Shown here: piece after piece, positions 1 to 5,485 of the stretch
Position numbering within the stretch: position 1 is the first letter of the stretch
Layout of the letters: every line of letters starts with the position of its first letter
NCBI GenBank assembly: GCA_905480305.1
Contig: CAJQPV010000289.1
Location: 1 to 5,485 of the forward strand
From: an uncultured Gammaproteobacteria bacterium
GTDB lineage: Bacteria > Pseudomonadota > Gammaproteobacteria > UBA9214
Length of the DNA: 5,485 nucleotides
Reading direction: 5' to 3'
Translations under genes and position numbers: made by a program
The notes under the pieces: model-generated
Databases searched by the model: none
Told to the model about the DNA's origin: nothing
The model's input: the letters and a program-made list of their open reading frames with translations, nothing else

Positions 1-41
1 CTCCTGTGAGTGACAGGGCGCATTGTAGGCCTGCATCTCTT

Positions 42-90
42 ATTATCAAAAATGATAATTTATACTGGTGTATCTTTTATGATGATATAC
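42..90 (+). promoter_or_regulatory. Candidate promoter/operator region of the LysR gene
   Basis: This AT-rich stretch lies directly upstream of the CysB-like gene. It contains a perfect inverted repeat, ATTATCA (42-48) and TGATAAT (53-59), around an AAAA centre. A second copy of the pattern ATC-N5-TGAT occurs at 72-83 (first copy 45-56), 27 bp downstream. Smaller dyads overlap, such as ATAC/GTAT at 62-65 and 70-73. Possible -10 hexamers are GATAAT (54-59), TATACT (61-66) and TATGAT (78-83), each one mismatch from consensus, but none has a convincing -35 at normal spacing. LysR-family genes are commonly autoregulated through such dyads, so an operator role is an inference. The exact promoter cannot be chosen from the sequence. 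Confidence 0.4.
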
Positions 91-97
91 TGCCGGC

Positions 98-1018
98 ATG
101 GATTTACGCCAGTTGCAGACACTGATCACCCTGATTAACAACGATTTCAGCGTTTCGCGTAGCGCCGAAAAACTGTTTCTGGTGCAGTCCGCTGTCTCGC
201 AGCAAATAAAACGCCTGGAAAAGGAACTCGATGGTGAACTGTTTGTTCGCAAAGGCAAGCGACTCACCGGTTTGACTGACTTCGGCAAGCAGGTCGAGCA
301 ACAGGCACTCGATGCGATCCACAGCTTTAAAAATATACAGCGACTGGCACAGGACCAGAAGCAACGCAGCGAGGGAGTTCTGCGCATTGGCTGTACGCAT
401 ACCCAGGCGCGCTACATTTTACCGCCGGTGATCAGCCGGTTTTACCAGGACTACCCGGATGTCGAGTTGCAGATGCACCAGGGTACTCCACAGCAGCTGG
501 TGGAGTGGGCGATCAGTGATGCGGTGGATTTTTCGATCTGTACCGAAGAGCTGGCGCAGTCGGTAAAGCTGGAAAGCATTCCCTGTTATCGCTGGAACCG
601 TTGCCTGATTACCTTGCCGGATCATCCGATACTGAAACGAAAACCTCCCCGGCTGAGTGACCTGTGTGACTATCCCATCATAACCTACGTGAGGGGGTTT
701 ACCGGGAGAAAGAGCCTCGATGAAACCTTTCGCGCTGCCCGGTTGAAGCCGAGGATTATCCTGAGTGCGGCGGATACCGACATTATAAAAACCTATGTAA
801 TGGATGGGCTCGGTATCGGCATCATTGCCAGTGTGGCGTTTAACAGCCGCATCGACAAGCCGCTGCGTTCCAGGGATCTAAGTGAGCTGTTCTCCTGGGA
901 AACCACGCGTATCGCGTATCTGAAAAACAAATATATTCGCTGTCACCAGCAAACCTTTATCGATCTGTTTCTGGAAACCGTTCGTAAGGATAAAAGCAAG
1001 CGATTTGTGGCGTTATGA
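98..1018 (+). CDS. LysR-family transcriptional regulator, CysB-like
   Basis: Cytoplasmic DNA-binding regulator of 306 residues, slightly shorter than enterobacterial CysB (324). The N-terminal winged helix-turn-helix occupies about residues 1-60 (recognition segment around SAVSQQIKRLEKEL, 31-44), followed by a linker helix and a two-lobed effector domain from about 92. The effector domain carries CysB hallmarks: THTQARY (100-106), CYRWNR (163-168), RGFTGR (199-204) and DIIKTYV (228-234). Thr100, Thr102, Gln103, Thr149, Trp166 and Thr202 match the CysB sulfate/inducer pocket at the same numbering. CysB proteins activate sulfur assimilation genes and respond to N-acetylserine, sulfate or thiosulfate; Cbl is a close paralogue, so no symbol is assigned. 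The ATG at 98 gives the family-typical N-terminus (MDLRQLQTL), but its ribosome binding site is weak. It precedes the pentose phosphate operon on the same strand by 95 bp with no clear terminator between. Family assignment is firm; target genes are unknown. Confidence 0.93.
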   Translation: MDLRQLQTLITLINNDFSVSRSAEKLFLVQSAVSQQIKRLEKELDGELFVRKGKRLTGLTDFGKQVEQQALDAIHSFKNIQRLAQDQKQRSEGVLRIGCTHTQARYILPPVISRFYQDYPDVELQMHQGTPQQLVEWAISDAVDFSICTEELAQSVKLESIPCYRWNRCLITLPDHPILKRKPPRLSDLCDYPIITYVRGFTGRKSLDETFRAARLKPRIILSAADTDIIKTYVMDGLGIGIIASVAFNSRIDKPLRSRDLSELFSWETTRIAYLKNKYIRCHQQTFIDLFLETVRKDKSKRFVAL

Positions 1019-1041
1019 AGCGTTCTCTGCTCCTGAACGTA

Positions 1042-1069
1042 TTGCAATGGTGGCAGTCTTGTTTATAAA
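1042..1069 (+). promoter_or_regulatory. Candidate sigma70-type promoter for the gnd-zwf-opcA operon
   Basis: In the 95-bp gap between the regulator and gnd, TTGCAA (1042-1047) and TATAAA (1064-1069) are separated by 16 bp. They match 4/6 and 5/6 positions of the -35 and -10 consensus. The -35 lies inside a perfect 8-bp palindrome, ATTGCAAT (1041-1048), which could be an operator or chance. Transcription would start near 1076 and leave a leader of about 38 nt. No strong terminator separates this from the regulator gene, so read-through from upstream is also possible. Confidence 0.4.
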
Positions 1070-1095
1070 TAATCTTTTCTGAAAATTACAGTCAA

Positions 1096-1110
1096 TGCAC
1101 CGGGGGTGCA
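1096..1110 (+). promoter_or_regulatory. Ribosome binding site of gnd within a short hairpin
   Basis: TGCACC (1096-1101) and GGTGCA (1105-1110) form a perfect 6-bp inverted repeat with a GGG loop. The G-run that must serve as Shine-Dalgarno (1102-1106) occupies the loop and the start of the 3' arm, and the arm ends three bases before the gnd ATG at 1114. In RNA this fold would partly hide the ribosome binding site. The repeat is seen directly; an effect on translation is an inference. Confidence 0.4.
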
Positions 1111-1113
1111 ATT

Positions 1114-2106
1114 ATGCAAATTGGTATGGTCGGTCTGGGTCGTATGGGAAGTAACATGTTGCTGCGCCTGCATGCGGGCGGTCATCAGTGTGTCGGCCTG
1201 GACCTGGCGCCGGAAAATGTCGAGCAGCTGCAGGCCCAGGGGGTCAAGGCGACAACATCACTGGATGAGTTCGTGTCGTGGCTGGAGCCGCCGCGCACCG
1301 CCTGGTGCATGGTGCCACATGGTGAAGCAACCGAGCAGACTGTAACGGCGCTGGGCGAACGCTTCAGTACCGGGGATATCGTCATTGACGGCGGCAACAG
1401 CTATTTCAAGGATGATGTGCGGCGCGCGCGACAATTGTCAGCAGCCGGAATTCATTATGTCGATGTCGGCACCAGCGGCGGTGTGTGGGGGCGCGAGCGT
1501 GGCTACTGTCTGATGATTGGCGGGCCGAAAGTTGCCGTGGATTATCTCGACCCGGTGTTTCACTGCCTTGCGCCGGGGCAGGGCGATATCCCGACGACGG
1601 CAGGGAGGCCGGCGGACAAAGGCAGTGCCGAGGCCGGCTATCTTCACTGTGGCCCCGTCGGTGCCGGGCACTTCGTGAAAATGATCCACAACGGTATCGA
1701 ATACGGCATGATGCAGGCCTACGCCGAAGGCTTCGACATCATGAAGAATGCCGCCAAGGAATCGTTAGCGGAGGATATGCGCTACGATCTGGAGCTGGGT
1801 GAAATCGCCGAGGTATGGCGGCGTGGCAGTGTCGTCAGTTCCTGGCTGCTGGATCTGTGTGCCATCTCACTGCAGCAAGATCCGCAGCTGGGGGATTTCA
1901 CCGGTTATGTGCAGGATTCAGGAGAGGGCCGCTGGACGGTACAGGCGGCCATCGAGGAAGCGGTGCCGGCTGATGTTCTGACCGCCGCCCTGTATACCCG
2001 GTTTCGTTCCCGGCAGGAGCATACTTTCGCCGAGAAGATGCTTTCGGCGATGCGTAGCCAGTTCGGTGGTCATACGGAAAAATCAACAGGCAAGGGAGAG
2101 GCGTGA
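1114..2106 (+). CDS. gnd: 6-phosphogluconate dehydrogenase, decarboxylating, short (YqeC/GndA) type
   Basis: Cytoplasmic enzyme that oxidatively decarboxylates 6-phosphogluconate to ribulose-5-phosphate and CO2, the second dehydrogenase of the oxidative pentose phosphate pathway. At 330 residues it is the short form, lacking most of the C-terminal region of the roughly 470-residue enzymes. The Rossmann motif GLGRMG is at 7-12, DGGNSY at 92-97, the substrate-binding SGG at 121-123, and the catalytic segment [14 protein letters not shown] at 185-198, with Lys189, His192, Asn193 and Glu196 in the places of the known base, binding and acid residues. Asp30 at the end of beta strand 2 suggests NAD+ rather than NADP+, as reported for several short-form enzymes. 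The ATG at 1114 sits just before the Rossmann fold with a G-rich site upstream. The stop TGA overlaps the zwf ATG by one base, so translational coupling is likely. All catalytic residues are intact. Confidence 0.95.
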   Translation: MQIGMVGLGRMGSNMLLRLHAGGHQCVGLDLAPENVEQLQAQGVKATTSLDEFVSWLEPPRTAWCMVPHGEATEQTVTALGERFSTGDIVIDGGNSYFKDDVRRARQLSAAGIHYVDVGTSGGVWGRERGYCLMIGGPKVAVDYLDPVFHCLAPGQGDIPTTAGRPADKGSAEAGYLHCGPVGAGHFVKMIHNGIEYGMMQAYAEGFDIMKNAAKESLAEDMRYDLELGEIAEVWRRGSVVSSWLLDLCAISLQQDPQLGDFTGYVQDSGEGRWTVQAAIEEAVPADVLTAALYTRFRSRQEHTFAEKMLSAMRSQFGGHTEKSTGKGEA

Positions 2107-2108
2107 TG
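2093..2108 (+). promoter_or_regulatory. Ribosome binding site and stop-start overlap deciding the zwf start
   Basis: AGGGAGAG (2093-2100) is a good Shine-Dalgarno sequence within the end of gnd. A GTG at 2103 and an in-frame ATG at 2106 are both available. The GTG is only 2-4 bases from the purine run, whereas the ATG has 5-7 bases of spacing and forms the classic TGATG stop-start junction with gnd. ATG 2106 is therefore preferred; using the GTG would add one residue. Confidence 0.7.
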
Positions 2109-3650
2109 AGTGCAGCGGAAAATACCAATCCACTTAGTGTAGGTTTGTCTGAACCGGTTTTGCCGCAACCCTGTACCCTGGTAATCTTCGGTGGCGCAGG
2201 CGATCTTTCCGGGCGAAAGTTGTTGCCGGCGATTTTCAATCTCGGCCTTGACGGCGTGCTTCCCGCTAATTTCGCTGTGCTCGGGTTCTCCATTGAAGAG
2301 ATGGATGATGCTGAATACCGCGGCTTTGCGCGGCGCGGTGTCGAGCGGTTTTCACGGCAGCAGCCGGATGAGGAAAACTGGCCGAATTATGAACGCCAGC
2401 TGTTTTATCAGTCGGGCAGTTTTGATGACCCGGCTGCCTACGAGGCATTGAAGCAGCGCCTCGATGAGATTGAGCCGCAGTTTGGCATTCCGGGTAACCG
2501 GATTTTTTATCTCGCTATTCCGCCGCGCCTTATCGGTGTTTGTGCGCAGCAACTCAAGGCAGCAGGACTGGTGCAGGACGAGACATCCGGTGGCCCGTTC
2601 TCGCGCATCATCGTGGAAAAGCCCATCGGCCGCGACTTGCAGAGTGCCCAGGAGGTGAATGAGATCCTCGGCGAATGTTTTGCCGAACCGCAGATCTACC
2701 GTATCGATCATTATCTGGGCAAGGAGACTGTGCAGAACATCCTGGTGATGCGTTTTGGCAATGCGATCTTCGAGCCGTTATGGAATGCCAAGCACATAGA
2801 CCATGTGCAGATAACCGTGGCAGAGGACGAAGGCGTTGGAACCCGCGCCGGTTACTACGACAGGGCAGGCGCGTTACGCGATATGGTGCAAAACCATATC
2901 CTGCAGTTGCTTTCCCTGGTGGCGATGGAGCCGCCGTGGACCATGGACGCTGACGTGATCCGTGACCACCGGCTGGATGTACTGCACTGTCTGCGTCCGC
3001 TGAATATCGAGAATATCGAGTCCGACGTGGTGCGTGCGCAGTATGCGCATGGCTTTTTCCAGGGTGATGATGTCCCCGGCTACCGCCGGGAAGAAGATGT
3101 CGCCAGCGATTCAAGCACGGAAACTTACGTGGCACTGCGGGTGTTCATCGACAACTGGCGCTGGGCGGGTGTTCCCTTTTATATTCGCACGGGGAAACGC
3201 TTGCCAAAGCGGGTCAGTGAAATTGCGGTGCAGTTTAAAGACGTGCCGCATATTCTGTTCAATTCCGACAACGACCATCCGCTGGACCCGAATGTGCTGG
3301 CGCTGCGCCTGCAGCCGGACGAGGGCATGTCCCTGCGCATCGCTACCAAGATGCCCGGGTCGCGGGTGCAGATATACCCTGTGAAAATGGATTTTCGTTA
3401 TGGCAGTACCTTTGGTGATCAATCACCCGAGGCCTATGAACGTTTATTGCTGGACGTAATGACGGGAGACGCCACCCTGTTCATGCGGCGTGACGCGGTC
3501 GAGGCGTCCTGGCGCTGGATACAGCCCTTGCTGGATGCCTGGGACCGCGGTAACAAGCGCTGGCTACCGGAATATCCGTCAAGCACCTGGGGCCCGGTGG
3601 AAGCCGAGCGTTTGATTGAAAACGACGGCAGACGCTGGCGGGTGCTATGA
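2106..3650 (+). CDS. zwf: Glucose-6-phosphate 1-dehydrogenase
   Basis: Catalyses oxidation of glucose-6-phosphate to 6-phosphoglucono-1,5-lactone, the entry step of the oxidative pentose phosphate (and Entner-Doudoroff) route, in the cytoplasm. With the ATG at 2106 the protein has 514 residues, normal for the family. The N-terminal Rossmann domain carries GGAGDLSGRKL (29-39), then EKPIG (171-175) with the conserved Lys172, and the family signature RIDHYLGKE (199-207). The likely catalytic base is His264 in NHILQ (263-267). Other conserved blocks are FYIRTGKRLP (358-367) and GDATLF (454-459). At the end of beta strand 2 (GFSIEE, 60-65) the Arg that contacts the NADP 2'-phosphate in many homologues is replaced by Ile, so cofactor preference is uncertain. 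The gene overlaps gnd by one base and opcA by four, indicating one operon. It contains a 9-bp tandem repeat at 3002-3019 that does not appear to lengthen the protein. Confidence 0.96.
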   Translation: MSAAENTNPLSVGLSEPVLPQPCTLVIFGGAGDLSGRKLLPAIFNLGLDGVLPANFAVLGFSIEEMDDAEYRGFARRGVERFSRQQPDEENWPNYERQLFYQSGSFDDPAAYEALKQRLDEIEPQFGIPGNRIFYLAIPPRLIGVCAQQLKAAGLVQDETSGGPFSRIIVEKPIGRDLQSAQEVNEILGECFAEPQIYRIDHYLGKETVQNILVMRFGNAIFEPLWNAKHIDHVQITVAEDEGVGTRAGYYDRAGALRDMVQNHILQLLSLVAMEPPWTMDADVIRDHRLDVLHCLRPLNIENIESDVVRAQYAHGFFQGDDVPGYRREEDVASDSSTETYVALRVFIDNWRWAGVPFYIRTGKRLPKRVSEIAVQFKDVPHILFNSDNDHPLDPNVLALRLQPDEGMSLRIATKMPGSRVQIYPVKMDFRYGSTFGDQSPEAYERLLLDVMTGDATLFMRRDAVEASWRWIQPLLDAWDRGNKRWLPEYPSSTWGPVEAERLIENDGRRWRVL

Positions 3651-4759
3651 GCGAGCCTACATCTGCGGGAAGTAGCACCTCCGCGACGCGGGTCAATGTG
3701 GGGGACATCGAGCGGGCGCTGGACCGTCTCTGGAGTGCATTGCATGAAGAAGAAGAGGTCGGGCACGGGCTAACGCGCGCCTGCATGTCAAATCTCATCA
3801 TTGCCTGTCAGACGGAAGAGCAGGCACGCGATGTCACTGAGCGCATTCCGGAGTTGGTCGAGCGGCACCCGGCACGGGTGTTTTTACTGACGGCATGTGC
3901 ACCGAAAGTCAATTCGATCGAGGCCGAGGTTTCGGCGCACTTCCGGTGTTCCGAGGGTAACAGGCAACTGTGCGCCGAACATGTGGATATTCGCTTTGAC
4001 CCGGCAGTGGCCGGGCGGCTTGGATCAGTGTTACGGCCATTGTTGATTGGTGATTTGACAACCACCCTGTGGTGGGCGAGTAATCAACCGCCACCCCTGA
4101 GTGGTGGTCTGTTTGATACCCTGGCAGAACTGGCTGACCAGGTGATTTATGACAGTGTCGGCTGGCCAAACCCGGCCGAGGGCGTACGCGCCATGACACG
4201 CTGGGTTATGGGGGAAGAACGGCCGGTATTCAACCTGGCATGGCGCTATCTAAAGCCGTGGCGGCGTATTCTGGCACAGGTGCTGGATCCCGCAGTGGCG
4301 CCGGGTGCATTGCAGAACATCGATTCCGTTAGCATCGAGCATGGACCCCATGCCCTGCCAATGGCCTGGTTGCTGATTGGCTGGCTGGCATCCAGGTTGC
4401 AATGGCAGCCGCAGAAAGGGGAAATGCAATCCGGCAGCGACGTCAGTTGGGCCTTTCGAACGCCACGAGGGGATTTGCAGGTGAATATTCACCGCTGTTC
4501 GGAAGGTGTGGCACAGGTGCGCAAGTTGAAGCTGGCGTGGCAGGGTGCCGCGCCGGGACGCGCCAGTTTTCACTATGCGGATGATCACTGGCTGTCATTG
4601 CTGCCAGAGGAATCCACTTTGCCTGCCACGAGTATTCCCGCGCGCAAGGTGCCCCTGGAGATGATGATCGCGGCACAACTGGCGCATCGAAAAAAAGATC
4701 CGCTGTTCGAGCAATCCATTGCCGTCGCGCAAGTCATGTCGGGCGTGCTGAACAGGTAG
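3647..4759 (+). CDS. opcA: OpcA-like glucose-6-phosphate dehydrogenase assembly protein
   Basis: Predicted soluble 370-residue protein of the OpcA family, which in cyanobacteria promotes assembly and activation of glucose-6-phosphate dehydrogenase. Family-like blocks are RACMSNLIIAC (44-54), HPARVFLLTA (74-83), EVSAHFRC...LCAEHV (94-113), PLLIGDLTTTLWW (131-143), and LFDTLAELADQVIYDSVGW (155-173). The C-terminal half is less recognisable. It begins with an ATGA overlap of the zwf stop, with GGCGGG (3637-3642) as a weak ribosome binding site, so coupled translation with its presumed partner fits its role. Cysteines are at 46, 54, 84, 101, 109 and 284; none lies in the C-terminal 86 residues, unlike the thioredoxin-sensitive cysteines described near the C-terminus of the Anabaena protein. 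The first 20 or so residues are Ser/Thr-rich and probably disordered. It is not a 6-phosphogluconolactonase, the gene often found next to zwf. Assignment rests on motif recall and gene order. Confidence 0.85.
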   Translation: MSEPTSAGSSTSATRVNVGDIERALDRLWSALHEEEEVGHGLTRACMSNLIIACQTEEQARDVTERIPELVERHPARVFLLTACAPKVNSIEAEVSAHFRCSEGNRQLCAEHVDIRFDPAVAGRLGSVLRPLLIGDLTTTLWWASNQPPPLSGGLFDTLAELADQVIYDSVGWPNPAEGVRAMTRWVMGEERPVFNLAWRYLKPWRRILAQVLDPAVAPGALQNIDSVSIEHGPHALPMAWLLIGWLASRLQWQPQKGEMQSGSDVSWAFRTPRGDLQVNIHRCSEGVAQVRKLKLAWQGAAPGRASFHYADDHWLSLLPEESTLPATSIPARKVPLEMMIAAQLAHRKKDPLFEQSIAVAQVMSGVLNR

Positions 4760-4779
4760 TCGAATTAAAGAATGCTGAA

Positions 4780-4794
4780 AAAGGCGAAATTATG
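4780..4794 (+). promoter_or_regulatory. Ribosome binding site of the SDR gene
   Basis: AAAGG ending at 4784 lies seven bases before the ATG at 4792, in the 32-bp gap after opcA. The gap contains no hairpin terminator and no recognisable promoter, so the SDR gene is probably transcribed with the operon. Confidence 0.55.
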
Positions 4795-5485
4795 AAATCA
4801 CTGGAAGGAAAGTGGGCGCTGGTGACCGGGTCCAGCCGCGGCATCGGCCAGCAGGTTGCCAGGGGGCTGGCGGAACGCAACTGCAACCTGGTCGTACACG
4901 GGCGAAAACCCGAAAATACTGCCGGGACGCTTGAACTGCTGAGCCCCTGCGGCGTACAGGTACACAGCGTCAGTGGAGATCTGTCGAGCAGGGAGGGTGT
5001 GCAGGCCGTGATCGACGGGGTGCGCTCGGGACCCGGGCATGTGGATATTCTCTATAACAATGCCGGCGTGATGAGTGCGTGGAAGCCGATCTGGGAAGTG
5101 ACTCCTGAAGAATGGCTGGATATCTTGCAGCTCAACCTGCTGGCAATGATTGCCCTGTGCAATGCCTTTGGACCGGAGATGAAACGCCGCGGCTACGGCC
5201 GCATTATTAATGTGTCATCCGGGATCAAGGACACTCCGAACCTGGCACCTTATGGCCTTTCAAAGGCAGCGGTCGATAAATATAGCCGCGACCTGGCAGT
5301 CGAATTGAAAGACAGCAACGTGCTGGTTAATTATCTTGATCCAGGCTGGTTGAAGACCGACCTGGGTGGAAAAGACGCCATGTACCCGGTAGAGGACGTG
5401 TTGCCTGGCGCGCTTGTGCCGGCGCTGCTGGATGACAACGGCCCGAGCGGGCAGCTTTTCCTGGCGCAGGATTATCGCATGTTGG
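4792..5485 (+). CDS. Classical short-chain dehydrogenase/reductase (SDR), 3' end beyond window
   Basis: NAD(P)-dependent oxidoreductase of the classical SDR family; 231 codons are visible without a stop, so the C-terminus lies outside the window. The cofactor motif TGSSRGIG is at 12-19, NNAG at 89-92, the structural/catalytic Asn at 115 (LQLNLL), Ser142/Ser143 in NVSSG, and YGLSK with Tyr154 and Lys158, followed by DPGW (183-186). Arg16 and Arg38 (in HGRK, after beta strand 2) suggest NADP(H). The spacing from the second Ser to Tyr is 11 residues instead of the usual 13, giving a shorter substrate-side loop. The start is supported by AAAGG seven bases upstream and by placement just before the Rossmann fold. 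Only 32 bp separate it from opcA, so it may belong to the same operon, but its substrate cannot be inferred; SDRs are too diverse. It could equally be an unrelated neighbour. Confidence 0.9.
   Translation, partial: MKSLEGKWALVTGSSRGIGQQVARGLAERNCNLVVHGRKPENTAGTLELLSPCGVQVHSVSGDLSSREGVQAVIDGVRSGPGHVDILYNNAGVMSAWKPIWEVTPEEWLDILQLNLLAMIALCNAFGPEMKRRGYGRIINVSSGIKDTPNLAPYGLSKAAVDKYSRDLAVELKDSNVLVNYLDPGWLKTDLGGKDAMYPVEDVLPGALVPALLDDNGPSGQLFLAQDYRML

Noticed and set aside
42..59. Fur box
   Set aside because: The 7-bp arms equal Fur half-site sequences, but they are in reversed order (ATTATCA first, TGATAAT second) with a 4-base gap, so the standard 7-1-7 Fur arrangement is not formed.
1021..1039. 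Terminator after the LysR gene
   Set aside because: CGTTC and GAACG can pair, but the stem is only 5 bp with a 9-base loop and no T-run follows, so it does not resemble an intrinsic terminator.
1106..1345. Alternative + strand frame beginning at GTG 1106
   Set aside because: It overlaps the start of gnd in another frame and its product is a Trp/Cys/Arg-rich sequence with no family likeness.
2103..2105. GTG as the zwf start
   Set aside because: It is too close to the purine-rich ribosome binding site, and an ATG with proper spacing and a TGATG overlap lies one codon downstream.
1898..2293. Minus-strand open frame across the gnd-zwf junction
   Set aside because: It is antisense to both genes, has no ribosome binding context and a low-complexity composition, and the junction is fully explained by the overlapping genes.
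2608..3135. A 175-codon open frame on the minus strand inside zwf
   Set aside because: It lies wholly antisense to a gene with intact G6PDH motifs, its translation is rich in Arg, Pro, Ser and His, and it shows no recognisable domain. This is typical of a shadow frame in GC-rich coding DNA.
4772..4795. Seven-codon leader ORF overlapping the SDR start
   Set aside because: ATG 4772 opens a short frame ending in a TGA that overlaps the SDR ATG, but it has no ribosome binding site and its Lys/Leu codons arise from the A-rich spacer. Chance is the simpler explanation.

Overview
The window looks like chromosomal DNA of a proteobacterium, most likely a gammaproteobacterium. The first gene is a CysB-type LysR regulator, a family typical of Gamma- and Betaproteobacteria. 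The codon mix suggests moderate to slightly high GC, and all genes are packed on one strand with Shine-Dalgarno-like sites. I cannot name a genus from the sequence. I see no mobile elements, tRNA/rRNA, CRISPR array or phage genes.

Layout, all on the + strand: (1) an AT-rich upstream region (1-97) with a perfect 7-bp inverted repeat and a repeated ATC-N5-TGAT motif; (2) a CysB-family LysR regulator (98-1018); (3) a 95-bp gap holding a plausible promoter and a small hairpin over the next ribosome binding site; (4) gnd of the short, YqeC/GndA-like type (1114-2106); (5) zwf (2106-3650), whose ATG shares one base with the gnd stop; (6) an OpcA-like gene (3647-4759), overlapping zwf by 4 bp; (7) after a 32-bp gap, a classical short-chain dehydrogenase/reductase (4792 onward), cut off by the window end.

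The core is a compact oxidative pentose phosphate operon: Zwf oxidises glucose-6-phosphate, Gnd decarboxylates 6-phosphogluconate to ribulose-5-phosphate, and the OpcA-like protein is the presumed assembly or activity factor for Zwf. No 6-phosphogluconolactonase gene is present in the window. OpcA is best studied in cyanobacteria and actinobacteria, so tight coupling to zwf and a short-form gnd beside a CysB-like regulator is the most unusual part of the window.

Two details bear on the biochemistry. Gnd carries Asp, and Zwf lacks the usual Arg, at the end of the second beta strand of their Rossmann folds, so both may use NAD+ more than expected. The CysB-like protein retains the sulfate-pocket residues of CysB at the same numbering, so it could link sulfur status to reductant supply, although nothing in the sequence proves that it controls the operon. 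I see nothing that amounts to a wholly new system; the findings are testable oddities around a recognisable pathway.
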